Shown: positions 9,939-19,486, counted from the first letter of the stretch. The stretch: 64,000 bases of DNA from Bacteroidetes bacterium HGW-Bacteroidetes-6 (GCA_002842495.1 PHDB01000012.1:1-64000), one strand, 5' to 3'. The notes: generated by a model from the sequence alone, not told the origin. Made by a program: numbers and translations.

Positions 9939-9946
9939 TATTTTTG
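9939..9946 (+). promoter_or_regulatory. -7 element of the amidase gene
   Basis: TATTTTTG matches TAnnTTTG, 21 bases before the ATG at 9968. It overlaps the TTG start proposed in the ORF track, arguing for the downstream ATG. Confidence 0.5.
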
Positions 9947-9967
9947 CAGACAACTATAGCAATTACT

Positions 9968-12900
9968 ATGAAGCTGAATTATATTTTATTGATGGTACTG
10001 ATACTGGTACTATCCGGGGGTGTTTGTGCGCAACGAGAATCTGAAATTGATCAGCGGATTTTCGATACACAATATAGCAACTATAAACAGCTGGAAACCT
10101 ATTTCAATGAGGCATATAATCAATATTCCAATGTTCCGCGCGGAGCAATTGAAGCAGTTTCGTTTGTGAATACTCGTTTTTATAATGTTTTAGCTAGCTC
10201 CGATACTTCTTGCACAGGTATGCCTCAATATCTTGGCGTAATGGGGTTTATTTTCAATGGAAAAGGATATTTTAAAGAAAATGGAAATCTCATAGCTTCC
10301 ATAAATAAGGCCGATGAAGAAGAAATGATGAAATCGGCGCGAAATCAGGTTGTCTATTGGGCCTGTGCATTCGATAGTCTTTCGCGGAGATTGAATATTG
10401 CTGGAAGTGACATAAAATTGTATTTGCCTGTTTTTGTCGAGCTAAGCGAAATCCCTTGGGTTGAGGGTGACCAAACAAATGCTTTTGCAATCGGGTCGCA
10501 TTTGTATTCGGTTATCGATTTTCTGAACAGTAGTATATGGCAGCAAGTATGTGGCTTCCCAAATTATCAGATTGCATTCGATGATGTTTTCCCGGAAACG
10601 ACATTGCGTGTGTTGCAATCGCAAAAAGTGAATATGCTTCCCGATGGAACAGTTAGGAACAATGATGGAGTGGAAATGAATGCTGGTGTATTCAAAAGTG
10701 CTTTGTCGACCGATTATGCGCCGGCAATCTGGGATCCGACTACATGCAATTATAGTTCAAGAAGCGGGACACCAATTTCCGCCTATGTTTTGCATACCGT
10801 TCAGGGTTCATATGCAGGTTGCATCAGTTGGTTCAAAAACTGTACAGCTCAGGCCAGCACGCATTATGTAATGCGTAGCAGCGATGGACAAGTTACACAA
10901 ATGGTTTTGGAAGCCGATAAAGCCTGGCATGTGCGCGACGAAAATCCTTATACCATTGGAACCGAGATGGAAGGTTATGTTGACAACCCAGCATGGTACA
11001 CCCAAGCGGTTTACACGAGCCACAGCGATCTTGTACGTGATGTTTGCAACAGCGGCTACGGAATTAATCCTTTGAGAATGTTTTATCGCGACACGCTCGA
11101 CAATGGAACTGCACTAGATTATGGTGTTCACGTTTTGGCTGGTTCTACGTATTGTGTAAAAATAGCTGGTCATCAGCATTATCCGAACAATACGCACACC
11201 GACCCCGGTCCCAATTGGAGTTGGGACTACTTTTTCAGACTGGTCAACAACAACCCAACGGCAACTACATACACAACACCCAGCGGAAGTTTCTTCGATA
11301 CAGGTGGTGCTTCCGGAAGCTATGCAAACGATGAACGAAAAGTGTGGACCATTGCGCCTCCGGGTGCTGGATCTGTAACACTTACTTTTTCGGCCTTCGA
11401 TGTAGAGGACAATTATGATTTTTTGTACATCTACGATGGGCCAGATGTATTTAGTCCACGCATTGGACGCTACAACACGCTTTCGCCAGGAACAGTTACA
11501 GCCAACAGTGGAGTAATGACCATTGAATTCAGAAGCGATTGTGCAACGGTTGGTTCGGGATGGTCGGCTACATGGAGTAGTACAACACAGGACATAATTG
11601 CTCCCACAACGGTAGTTTCGTCAATAGGGAACTGGAAAACCGACGATTTCTCAGCAACCTATACCGATATTGATAATACAGGCGGAAGTGGTGTACAAAA
11701 AGGTTATTATCAGGTTTTGGAAAATCAGGGAACCGAGTGGCGTGCTAATGCAAGCAAAGGCTTTTTTGCCGATAATTTCGATGTGGCTATTCATCCCGAT
11801 TGGACCACGAGTACAGGCACATGGTCGGTTAATTCACAAACATTATATCAAAGCGATACCATTGAAACAAACACGAATATATACATAGCGGTAGATCAAA
11901 CACTGTCAAACCGAACGTTGTATCAATTCAAGGTCATGGTTCCCGGGAGCACAAAGGTGAATAAAAGATTTGGACTTCATTTCTTTTGCGACGATGCCAG
12001 CCAGACGAATCGTGGAAACGGGTATTTTATATTCTTTCGGCTGGAAAGCGATCAACTGGAATTCTACAAGGTAACCAATAACGCATTTACACTTGAAAAT
12101 ACTTTTACTGGTGTAGTCACCAATCTGAATCAATGGTACGATTACAAGATTATTTACGACCGGATCACAGGTAAAACTTGGGTTTATCGCGACGATATTT
12201 TGCTGGGAAGTTATATTTATGCAAGCCCTTATAATAATAATGGGAACTACGTTTCATTCAGAACCGGAAATGCTCGTGTAAATTTCGACGAGTTAAAAAT
12301 ATATCGCAGCCGGGCGGCAAGTAACACTATTACGGTTGGAGGTCTTTCAAGTGACGATATTCGTTACCAAAACCCATCTCCCTCAGTGTATGGCGCTAAA
12401 ATCAAATCAATTTGTCAGGATTCGGCTGAAAACATTTCCCCTATTTATTATTACGATTTAAATATTGATTTCACCCCGCCTTCCGACGTAGCCTGGGTAA
12501 ACGATGGTGCTTCAACCGACGAAGATATTTGGTACAGCTCTTCGTCGCTGTATGCTAATTGGGCTTCGTCGGCCGACACCAATTCGAATATTTCGCATTA
12601 TTTGATTGCTATTGGCACTACATCGGGAGGAAACGAAGTGACAGGATGGGTAAATAATGGTGCCGGGTTGTCGGCGAATATTAACGGGTTGTCTCTTAGT
12701 CAGGGCTCAACTTATTATATTTCGATAAAAGCTGTCAACAATGCCGGGCTTGAGAGCAATGCCGTTTCGAGCGATGGTGTTGTTGTTGCTACTTCAACGC
12801 TTGCCGGTTTTGCTCTTTCGGCCCAACAAATTTGCGAAGGCGACAGTATTCATTATACCAACACAAGCGTGGGAGCAACAAGTTGTTTATGGGAATTCGA

Positions 12901-13555
12901 TGGAGGGATTCCGGCTACATCAACTCTAATGAATCCAACCATATACTATCCTTTGGCAGGCGTTTATGGTGTAATTCTTCATGCTTACGGAGGAGATACC
13001 GCCGATTTATCAATTCCTGCGTTGGTAAATGTAAGAGCCAGAGCAATAGCCGATTTTGAAGTCAACGACACTATTTTGTATATTCCCGATGCCATGGCTT
13101 TGTTTACCAATAATAGTCAGAATGCTATTTCCTACGATTGGGATTTTGGTGATGGAGCCCTTAGCAGCGATGTGAATCCGTGGCATTTGTATGGCGACAC
13201 AGGTTGGTATTCGGTTCAGTTGGTTTCAGCATCGCAATATTGTGGAACCGACACATTGAACAAGCAGTTTTTGATTCATGTAATGTTTCCGGAAAGCATC
13301 AATGAATTAAACTACGATGGTACTTTCCTCTACCCAAATCCTGCATCCGATTATGTTGATATTGTCCGAGATGCAAACAAGAGTGATATTGCAACTGTGA
13401 AAATTATTAATTCCGAAGGGCGATTGGTGTTTATAACCAATATTGCCGAAGGACAAAGTCACCTGCGGATTTCTACTTCGGAGTTCGCCAGCGGTTTGTA
13501 TCAAGTGATAATACAAGGGGAATTTCAGCAAACAATGCCATTGTTTATACAGTAA
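9968..13555 (+). CDS. Large secreted N-acetylmuramoyl-L-alanine amidase-like T9SS cargo
   Basis: 1195 residues from MKLNYILLMV (signal peptide). An Amidase_2 domain lies at about 265-410: VLHTVQGS gives the first His ligand, IGTEMEGY the Glu, and AGHQHYPNNTHTDPG the later His and Asp. It is followed by a CUB domain (about 430-545), a golvesin-like segment (NWKTDDFSATYTD), a LamG/DUF1080-like jelly roll (about 600-790), an FN3-like domain, two PKD-like domains (YDWDFGDGALSSD), and a T9SS sorting domain (LYPNPASDYVDI). It probably cleaves the amide bond between muramic acid and the stem peptide of peptidoglycan outside the cell, perhaps of other bacteria, with the beta modules giving surface or substrate binding. 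It is monocistronic. Confidence 0.85.
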   Translation: MKLNYILLMVLILVLSGGVCAQRESEIDQRIFDTQYSNYKQLETYFNEAYNQYSNVPRGAIEAVSFVNTRFYNVLASSDTSCTGMPQYLGVMGFIFNGKGYFKENGNLIASINKADEEEMMKSARNQVVYWACAFDSLSRRLNIAGSDIKLYLPVFVELSEIPWVEGDQTNAFAIGSHLYSVIDFLNSSIWQQVCGFPNYQIAFDDVFPETTLRVLQSQKVNMLPDGTVRNNDGVEMNAGVFKSALSTDYAPAIWDPTTCNYSSRSGTPISAYVLHTVQGSYAGCISWFKNCTAQASTHYVMRSSDGQVTQMVLEADKAWHVRDENPYTIGTEMEGYVDNPAWYTQAVYTSHSDLVRDVCNSGYGINPLRMFYRDTLDNGTALDYGVHVLAGSTYCVKIAGHQHYPNNTHTDPGPNWSWDYFFRLVNNNPTATTYTTPSGSFFDTGGASGSYANDERKVWTIAPPGAGSVTLTFSAFDVEDNYDFLYIYDGPDVFSPRIGRYNTLSPGTVTANSGVMTIEFRSDCATVGSGWSATWSSTTQDIIAPTTVVSSIGNWKTDDFSATYTDIDNTGGSGVQKGYYQVLENQGTEWRANASKGFFADNFDVAIHPDWTTSTGTWSVNSQTLYQSDTIETNTNIYIAVDQTLSNRTLYQFKVMVPGSTKVNKRFGLHFFCDDASQTNRGNGYFIFFRLESDQLEFYKVTNNAFTLENTFTGVVTNLNQWYDYKIIYDRITGKTWVYRDDILLGSYIYASPYNNNGNYVSFRTGNARVNFDELKIYRSRAASNTITVGGLSSDDIRYQNPSPSVYGAKIKSICQDSAENISPIYYYDLNIDFTPPSDVAWVNDGASTDEDIWYSSSSLYANWASSADTNSNISHYLIAIGTTSGGNEVTGWVNNGAGLSANINGLSLSQGSTYYISIKAVNNAGLESNAVSSDGVVVATSTLAGFALSAQQICEGDSIHYTNTSVGATSCLWEFDGGIPATSTLMNPTIYYPLAGVYGVILHAYGGDTADLSIPALVNVRARAIADFEVNDTILYIPDAMALFTNNSQNAISYDWDFGDGALSSDVNPWHLYGDTGWYSVQLVSASQYCGTDTLNKQFLIHVMFPESINELNYDGTFLYPNPASDYVDIVRDANKSDIATVKIINSEGRLVFITNIAEGQSHLRISTSEFASGLYQVIIQGEFQQTMPLFIQ

Positions 13556-13581
13556 TTATTTGGTTTTTCTGAACTCAACCC

Positions 13582-14298
13582 CTACTCAAAGGTAAAGCAC
13601 AACCAGAACATTTTTGAGCGAAGCGATTCTATATTATTGGTATAGATTGTATTTTCTCTTTTCAGCACATCCGGAATGCCATACGACATTCGCAATTCAA
13701 CTCCAAACTTAAAATACTCCAGATACATTTCAATTCCTGTTCCAATATCGACCGAATAATCATGAGGCAGCAATTTCAGATATGCATCGTCTTCCTGTTT
13801 CTTTTTGGATTGTGATGCCAAGTCGATACTGTATTTACCACCAAACAAGACATAAGCTCTGAAATTATTAATACGATTGGTTTTGTATTTAAACAGAAGT
13901 GGAAAATCAAGGAAAGTAGATTCTGCCTTTTTAGGGATTGAATACGTTGAATCGAGATAAGCGTGATAAACAGAATAATGGACAATCCTGTCGCCAAACG
14001 AAAGCCCGGGCACAAAACGAAGATTGAGATTGTTGTTTATTCGAAGATCGGAGACAATGGCAATCTGAAATCCATACTGCGATTCAGGGATAATGGATAA
14101 TACCGAATCGGAAGCTGACTCCGATGGAGTACGTTTAAGTGTAAAATCCATATTATTAAACCCAAGCGTAAAGCCAAAGTGGATTGTTCGCATATCGAAT
14201 CTCGGAAGATTCTCGATACCCTGATCCTGAGCCTTTCCGGGAGATATAAGCAGCAGCAGCAGGATGAAAACGAGAAAATATCGCAGCAATTGGATCAT
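13582..14298 (-). CDS. porT: T9SS outer-membrane component PorT
   Basis: 238 residues with a signal peptide and the family signature NLPRFDMRTIHFGFTLGFN at the mature N-terminus. Porin-like beta strands follow (DFPLLFKYKTNR, YVLFGGKYSIDLASQ) and a C-terminal Phe-containing strand (MFWLCFTFE). PorT is an outer-membrane protein required for type IX secretion and gliding. Its presence fits the many sorting-domain proteins in the window. It is convergent with the amidase gene, with only 26 bases between stops and no obvious terminator. Confidence 0.85.
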   Translation of the reverse strand: MIQLLRYFLVFILLLLLISPGKAQDQGIENLPRFDMRTIHFGFTLGFNNMDFTLKRTPSESASDSVLSIIPESQYGFQIAIVSDLRINNNLNLRFVPGLSFGDRIVHYSVYHAYLDSTYSIPKKAESTFLDFPLLFKYKTNRINNFRAYVLFGGKYSIDLASQSKKKQEDDAYLKLLPHDYSVDIGTGIEMYLEYFKFGVELRMSYGIPDVLKRENTIYTNNIESLRSKMFWLCFTFE

Positions 14299-14470
14299 TG
14301 AAATCGTTGACGTTAATTTGATAATAACTGCAAAATTACGAATATATTATTTGTTGGTCATTTTCCGTGGCAAATGCCAAATCAGAAACAACACAAGTCC
14401 CTTTCTATTTAATTGCCTGAAATACTAAAAAATATCTCAGACAATTAGAAAAATACACATTAAAAAACAA

Positions 14471-14503
14471 AAAAAGGCCGTCGCAGAAGCGACAGCCTTT
14501 TAC
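14471..14503 (-). terminator. Intrinsic terminator of the ExbB/ExbD operon
   Basis: Minus strand: GGCTGTCGC-TTCT-GCGACGGCC (small mismatch in the stem) followed by a long T run, 18 bases after the last ExbD stop. The rest of 14299-14520 is AT-rich with nothing else recognisable. Confidence 0.8.
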
Positions 14504-14520
14504 TATTAGAGTTGATTCAG

Positions 14521-14994
14521 CTATTTTTTATCGACAGCAGAACCTTTTTTAGTAGAATAGTTGATTTTAAATGCTCCAACTTTACGCAACTCTTGTTTCA
14601 CATCGGTAACAAGACCCATTTTAACTTCTTTATCCACCTTGAGAGATGTAGTCAAAAACGGTTTATCGAGTTCATTTCGAGCTGCTCTTTCTTTCTCGAT
14701 AAACTCAGCTATATCGCTAACCGTAGCAAACTGATCGTTGAGTTGAATACGCGGTTCGGTTCCGTACAGTGAAGAACGGGTTGGAACACCAATGTAGATA
14801 TACGATACCAAATTCTTTCGCTCCAGTTTCTGCACCTCGGTTGCCGCCGGCACAGATACTTTAACGAAAAGCGTGGCTTCGCGAATGGTCGTAATAACCA
14901 TAAAGAAGAAGAGAAACATAAAAATGATGTCGGACATCGAACCCGTATTGATAGCAGGGACTTCTTTTTTGCCGCCTTTTCTGAATCGTGACAT
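14521..14994 (-). CDS. exbD: ExbD/TolR biopolymer transport protein (second copy)
   Basis: 157 residues: a basic start (MSRFRKGGKKEVPAINTGS), one membrane helix bearing the essential Asp (SDIIFMFLFFFMVITT), then a periplasmic domain. Together with ExbB it converts proton motive force into mechanical work for TonB- or Tol-type systems. It overlaps the upstream exbD by one base (TAATG arrangement). Two divergent ExbD proteins per ExbB are usual in Bacteroidota and may form heterodimers. Confidence 0.9.
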   Translation of the reverse strand: MSRFRKGGKKEVPAINTGSMSDIIFMFLFFFMVITTIREATLFVKVSVPAATEVQKLERKNLVSYIYIGVPTRSSLYGTEPRIQLNDQFATVSDIAEFIEKERAARNELDKPFLTTSLKVDKEVKMGLVTDVKQELRKVGAFKINYSTKKGSAVDKK

Positions 14995-15569
14995 TATTTG
15001 GTTCCTCCAATATCTTTAGGTTCGGCTTCGGAAATAGCAACGGGGATGGCCTTCTGAATAGCTTTCGATTGAGCCTCGTCTTTCAGATCAGTGAATTTAA
15101 CACCAAACTGTTTCAGTGAAAGCTCATCGCGCATTTCGTTAACGGCAGCTGCCAGCTCGTTTTGCACTTTGATGTACATTTCATAAGAAGTTCCACGGTC
15201 GTTCTGTAGAGATATTACTCCTTTCGATTTCTCGTAAGGCCCGATGATAGGAATTTCTTCAAGCTTTTTTTCCGATAGATTTTTATCATTAGTAGGATTG
15301 AGGAAGAAATTTTTGGCATCCTTGCGCAAAGTATTAATATTACCCGGTTTCCCTTCAACAAGAAGCATGTCGTATGCATTTACAAGCACTACAAAAACAT
15401 TTCGCTCCTTAACATCTGGAATCGGAGCATCTTTATCAGGCATTGGGGGCAATTTCCTCGACAATCCCAAATCGGTATCAATACTAGACGTCAGCAGAAA
15501 AAACGTTAGCAGCAGAAAGCTGATATCGGCCATTGACGAGGTATTGAGTTCGGGGGTTTTTCTTGCCAT
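14994..15569 (-). CDS. exbD: ExbD/TolR biopolymer transport protein (first copy)
   Basis: 191 residues. The N-terminal PELNTSSMADISFLLLTFF holds the conserved Asp in its single membrane helix; a periplasmic domain of about 150 residues follows. It is longer than the second copy and carries the LSRKLPPMP motif typical of Bacteroidota ExbD paralogues. It lies 9 bases downstream of the 142-residue membrane protein gene. Confidence 0.9.
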   Translation of the reverse strand: MARKTPELNTSSMADISFLLLTFFLLTSSIDTDLGLSRKLPPMPDKDAPIPDVKERNVFVVLVNAYDMLLVEGKPGNINTLRKDAKNFFLNPTNDKNLSEKKLEEIPIIGPYEKSKGVISLQNDRGTSYEMYIKVQNELAAAVNEMRDELSLKQFGVKFTDLKDEAQSKAIQKAIPVAISEAEPKDIGGTK

Positions 15570-15578
15570 AAAGCAAAT

Positions 15579-16007
15579 TTATTTAATCAGGTTTCTAACT
15601 CCGAAAAAGGCCAGTAGAAGCACAAAAACAGCAAGCAGAGTATAGATCAGATACAATCCTGCGCCGATAATAGGACTCCAACCAAGACTGGTTTTGGTTT
15701 TTTCGAATTTTTCGACCGGCACATCCGATACCGGTGCAATTAAATAGAACAGAACTATAAGTCCTACAATCACAGCTACACCAAGCAGCGAGCGGCTGTT
15801 ATCTTTGATATTGGTAATCAGATTAACAATAACAAAGCCTAACATCGAAATAACTGCTATTCCGAAAATGGCGTAGGTGATATACAATTTGATGCTGAGA
15901 TAGTTACTGGCGGTTTCATCGACTTTCGGATCGCCGAAACTCAAAACGAGTAGCAGCGCCAGCACAATCAGTACAGCAATAAGAAGAATACTTTTTAATG
16001 CTTTCAT
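15579..16007 (-). CDS. Small four-helix membrane protein in the ExbB/ExbD operon
   Basis: 142 residues with four predicted membrane helices (LILIAVLIVLALLLVLSF-like start, ITYAIFGIAVISMLGFVIV, LLGVAVIVGLIVLFYLIA, AGLYLIYTLLAVFVLLLAFF). I do not recognise a named domain. It lies between exbB and exbD with gaps of 3 and 9 bases, so it is translated with them and is probably a membrane partner of the complex. Similar small proteins occupy this place in other Bacteroidota, to my knowledge without an assigned role. Confidence 0.85.
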   Translation of the reverse strand: MKALKSILLIAVLIVLALLLVLSFGDPKVDETASNYLSIKLYITYAIFGIAVISMLGFVIVNLITNIKDNSRSLLGVAVIVGLIVLFYLIAPVSDVPVEKFEKTKTSLGWSPIIGAGLYLIYTLLAVFVLLLAFFGVRNLIK

Positions 16008-16010
16008 GAT

Positions 16011-16841
16011 TTACTGTTTTTGCACGTTTTTGCTACGGAACACGATGTCCATAAAAGTAATGGTTGAATCTTCCATGTCGTTTACTAATTTTTCAATCAG
16101 CGAAACAACTACGTTATAAAGAATCTGGAGGAAAATAGCAACGATAAGACCAAATACTGTGGTCAAAAGGGCTACTTTCATACCACCGGCAACAACGGTT
16201 GGACTGATATCGCCCTGAGCTTCGATATTATCAAAAGCAGCAACCATACCAACAACAGTACCGAGGAATCCAAGCATAGGAGCCAGAGCAATAAAAAGAC
16301 CAATCCAGCTGAGATTGCTTTCGAGACGGCCCATTTGAACACCACCATAAGAAACAATTGACTTCTCAATCATATCAATACCTTCATTAAAGCGGTCGAG
16401 ACCTTGATAAAACACGCTGGCAACAGGTCCACGGGTGTTGCGACAAATTTCTTTTGCAGCCTGAACGTCATTGGCTTGTAATGACTCTTCGATTTGCTCA
16501 AGAAGTTTCTTTGTATTAGTACGGCTAAGGTTCAGATAAAGGATACGCTCAATAACAAGAGCAAGACCCAAGACAAACACAATGAGAATCGGGGTCATCC
16601 AGCCGGCACCACCTTCAATAAATTTTTCTTTCAAAATCTGATGGAACGATGGTTCAGCAGCAACTGGTTCTTCGCCGTTAATAGGAGCAACCTGAGAGTT
16701 TGCAGCAGCAGAATCAACAACCGTTGAATCAGATTTTTCAATTTTAGTAGAATCATCTTTCGCATCCTGTGCAAATGACATTTGGGCGGCTCCAAAAAAG
16801 AGTAATCCCGTGATGGCAACCAGTGAAATCAACTTTTTCAT
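16011..16841 (-). CDS. exbB: MotA/TolQ/ExbB proton-channel protein
   Basis: 276 residues. A cleavable signal and an acidic/Ser-rich periplasmic lead (about 25-75) precede the usual three helices: GWMTPILIVFVLGLALVIERI, then LSWIGLFIALAPMLGFLGTVVGMVAAF with GGMKVALLTTVFGLIVAIFLQ. It is the proton channel of the Exb complex. It heads the operon exbB-X-exbD-exbD. No -7 element was found in the 51 bases between it and tRNA-Ser, so transcription may come from the tRNA promoter. Confidence 0.92.
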   Translation of the reverse strand: MKKLISLVAITGLLFFGAAQMSFAQDAKDDSTKIEKSDSTVVDSAAANSQVAPINGEEPVAAEPSFHQILKEKFIEGGAGWMTPILIVFVLGLALVIERILYLNLSRTNTKKLLEQIEESLQANDVQAAKEICRNTRGPVASVFYQGLDRFNEGIDMIEKSIVSYGGVQMGRLESNLSWIGLFIALAPMLGFLGTVVGMVAAFDNIEAQGDISPTVVAGGMKVALLTTVFGLIVAIFLQILYNVVVSLIEKLVNDMEDSTITFMDIVFRSKNVQKQ

Positions 16842-16892
16842 AATGGATTTAATTTTCGTTTTTGATTTTACAATTTCGTTTTCTTGGTTTTG

Positions 16893-16980
16893 CGGAGAGA
16901 GTGGGATTCGAACCCACGTGCCGCTTTCGGCGACTACACGCTTTCCAGGCGTGCCTCTTAAACCACTCGAGCATCTCTCC
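16893..16980 (-). tRNA. tRNA-Ser (GGA)
   Basis: 88 bases on the minus strand with acceptor GGAGAGA/TCTCTCC, discriminator G, no encoded CCA, a T-loop GGTTCGAATCC, anticodon stem CACGC/GCGTG with loop CTGGAAA (anticodon GGA, reading UCC/UCU), and the long variable arm of class II tRNAs. The two ORFs called across it (THVPLSATTRFPG) are the usual tRNA-antisense artefact. Confidence 0.96.
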
Positions 16981-16994
16981 CTTGAAACCGGCTG

Positions 16995-17002
16995 CTAAAA
17001 TA
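16995..17002 (-). promoter_or_regulatory. Probable -7 element of tRNA-Ser
   Basis: TATTTTAG (7 of 8 to TAnnTTTG) ends 14 bases before the tRNA 5' end on the minus strand. Confidence 0.35.
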
Positions 17003-17189
17003 CAAAAAATATTATTCAAAGCGAGGCCGGAAAAAAAATTTAAAAGACCGTAAACTGAATCATATTACACATCGGACTTAGCAAGCAATTAAAAAATACG
17101 CAAACAAAAGGGTTACGCCTATATTCAACAATATAAAACGGCCTAAAAACAGCATTTGCGAACAAAAAAAGAATTTGAAAACATATTCA

Positions 17190-18611
17190 TTATTTACCCC
17201 TGCCCTGAAAAACGATAAGAACTGTGTAAATAAGAATCTTGAAATCCATAGCCAGTGAAATATTTTCGATGTAAAGGATGTCGTATTTCAAGCGTTCAAT
17301 CATTTGATCTACATTTTCAGCATAACCATACTTCACCTGTCCCCAACTTGTGATTCCGGGCTTCACTTTGTGAAGAAGCTTGTAGTAAGGTGCACGTTGT
17401 ACAATTTGATCAATAAAAAATTTTCGTTCGGGTCGAGCTCCCACCAACGACATATTCCCAATAAGCACATTAAAAAACTGAGGTAATTCGTCGAGCCTGT
17501 ATTTACGCATAAATTTTCCAAACTTAGTAATCCGGTTATCGTTTTTGTTCGATAAAGCAGGACCACTCAATTCAGCATTCACATACATCGACCTAAATTT
17601 ATGCATCACAAAAGGCTTTCCATTCAATCCAATCCGTTCCTGACTATAAATGACAGGCCCTTTTGAACCTGTTTTTACCATAATAGCTGTAAAAAGGTAA
17701 ATAGGCGAGAGCAAAGTGAGTACAATCACCGACACGAGCACATCGATTCCTCTTTTAATTACTCTTTGCCAATGAGGCATCAATTCGCGCGACACATAAA
17801 TAAGAGGTACATGAAAAATTGAATTTGTGCGCACAGTTCCTGCTAGAATATCGCGAAAGTCAGGAATAATTTTAATATCAACCAAAGAATTATCCAGCAA
17901 ACTGAGGATATGGGTAATAGTTCGATGTTCCGATGGTTCTACAGCGACAATCACCTCTTCGATGTCATTGGCTGAAATAATTTCTTCAAGGTCGTCAACC
18001 TGCCCTAATGGAGGAAGATACTTCGATAGTTTGTCGTTGGTATTTTCAAGAACAGGAACATACCCTACAAAAATATTCCCGGCACTCTGCGATTGATTGA
18101 CTATATCTTCGTAGATACCAACAGCATTGCCATTATTCCCAACAATAAGAGTATTAAATCCCCATTTCCCTTTATGAATTTTACGGGCGGTAGCCGAAGT
18201 AATTAGCAATCGGCCAGCATAAGTAATCACAAAGTGAGTAACAAGCAGAAACAAAAAATTCTCGTAGTAATTAACGAATGTATTGACCTTATCGTCGAGA
18301 ATAAGGGCAAAAAAGATGATTGTTACACCAATAATAGTATGCGTAGCTGTTTGTCCCAATTCGCGCAGTCTCGAACGTCTAAAAATATTGCGATAGAAAC
18401 CACTGATAGTATAAAAGGCAAGCCATGAAAAAGGGATGATAAAAATACCCAGAAAAAATTTCGGATCGAGTGAAACTTCCTTCCACAATTCGTCGAAATG
18501 CATTCCAGACACATATTTACGGAACGAAAAAAACGCAGCCCACACCAATGCAGCACTCAAAAAATCGGCTGTAAGATAACGGGCCGTTTGTTTAGTTCTG
18601 TTGAGTTTCAT
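17190..18611 (-). CDS. Exopolysaccharide polyprenyl glycosylphosphotransferase (WcaJ type)
   Basis: 473 residues. Four N-terminal membrane helices (about 10-135), a Rossmann-like CoA-binding-type domain (LIVGNNGNAVGIYE), a fifth helix, and a C-terminal bacterial sugar transferase domain: YSQERIGLNGKPFVMHKFRSM, KYRLDELPQFFNVLIGNMS, LVGARPE. It transfers a hexose-1-phosphate to undecaprenyl phosphate, the first step of capsule or exopolysaccharide assembly, at the inner membrane. The start overlaps the stop of the upstream lipoprotein gene (ATGA), so translation is coupled. No other polysaccharide genes are visible next to it. Confidence 0.92.
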   Translation of the reverse strand: MKLNRTKQTARYLTADFLSAALVWAAFFSFRKYVSGMHFDELWKEVSLDPKFFLGIFIIPFSWLAFYTISGFYRNIFRRSRLRELGQTATHTIIGVTIIFFALILDDKVNTFVNYYENFLFLLVTHFVITYAGRLLITSATARKIHKGKWGFNTLIVGNNGNAVGIYEDIVNQSQSAGNIFVGYVPVLENTNDKLSKYLPPLGQVDDLEEIISANDIEEVIVAVEPSEHRTITHILSLLDNSLVDIKIIPDFRDILAGTVRTNSIFHVPLIYVSRELMPHWQRVIKRGIDVLVSVIVLTLLSPIYLFTAIMVKTGSKGPVIYSQERIGLNGKPFVMHKFRSMYVNAELSGPALSNKNDNRITKFGKFMRKYRLDELPQFFNVLIGNMSLVGARPERKFFIDQIVQRAPYYKLLHKVKPGITSWGQVKYGYAENVDQMIERLKYDILYIENISLAMDFKILIYTVLIVFQGRGK

Positions 18612-19462
18612 TGAACGTGAATCAGTTTAATATTATCCACTGAAAAAGTGGCAACACTCATATCGTCAGGCAAATTAATCCTAAAAAACACATAGAAACT
18701 ATATGATGATGTTTCGCGCGAAACAACAGGAGACAAGTTAATATAAATCTTTTTCCATGTTGTCGTTGGATTGAGTCCAACTACCGGATGATATACCGAT
18801 TGTGTTCCATCGTTTGCAATAACACCAACTCCAACAGCAACATCCGTTTTAAAGTTCAATTCCAGAAAATTGTATGCTCCACCTTGTGGAAGCAAGAATG
18901 CATCATTCGATTTCACATCGGCCAACGGATGATCGGTATCGACAACAATTTTTCCACTATAGCCGCCTTCGAAAACTTCGCCCGGATCGGAGCTACGCAT
19001 AAGTATTGTATCGCTGTAAACCGTTTCGCTAAAGGTAATTCCCCCACTTTCGAAATCTTCAATCACTTCGAATTCAAGGTTACCAGCATAGGTAACAGCC
19101 GGAGAAATAATGGTAATACTATTCTCCAGCAGGTCAAAATTACCTTCCCACGATTTCATAAAAGGATAAATAGCTCGGGTAGCCGAAATTCCATCGAGTT
19201 TTATCCCTGGGAACACTTGAATTCTGCAATTTCCTGTTTTCAGTACCGGAAAAGTGCAAGGCAACTCATACACACCTGCATTTTCACCATCAATATACAC
19301 CCAGGCATCAACAATGCTTTGACTGGCAGTTCCCTGCGTACCCGTTGCAGAGAACGAAATTGAATCGATACGAACATAAGACGGAATCTCCTCGGAAGGA
19401 TTTATCCAATTGCATGCAGAAAGTGCTATTGCAAGAATCAAAGAGTAAAAAAGTAATCTCAT
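18608..19462 (-). CDS. Lipoprotein of unknown function, coupled to the glycosylphosphotransferase
   Basis: The start is at MRLLFYSLIL, after the -7 element; the longer ORF start would lie in the promoter. 284 residues with lipobox LSACNWINP. A beta-rich PEGA-like segment (VDAWVYIDGENAGVYELP ... GNCRIQVFPGI) is followed by a jelly-roll half with EDFESGG and FSVDNIKLI, as in carbohydrate-binding galactose-domain folds. It overlaps the next gene by 4 bases. No function is known to me; coupling suggests a role in exopolysaccharide assembly or surface attachment. Confidence 0.75.
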   Translation of the reverse strand: MRLLFYSLILAIALSACNWINPSEEIPSYVRIDSISFSATGTQGTASQSIVDAWVYIDGENAGVYELPCTFPVLKTGNCRIQVFPGIKLDGISATRAIYPFMKSWEGNFDLLENSITIISPAVTYAGNLEFEVIEDFESGGITFSETVYSDTILMRSSDPGEVFEGGYSGKIVVDTDHPLADVKSNDAFLLPQGGAYNFLELNFKTDVAVGVGVIANDGTQSVYHPVVGLNPTTTWKKIYINLSPVVSRETSSYSFYVFFRINLPDDMSVATFSVDNIKLIHVQ

Positions 19463-19486
19463 GTGGTAATGTTGGAATCCAAAACG

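Noticed and set aside
13067-14015. Possible pseudogene pieces between the amidase and porT
   Set aside because: Both real genes are full length with proper ends; the extra ORFs are shadows.
16810-17053. Two ORFs encoding 'GESGIRTHVPLSATTRFPG'-like peptides
   Set aside because: They are antisense translations of tRNA-Ser, a well-known annotation artefact.
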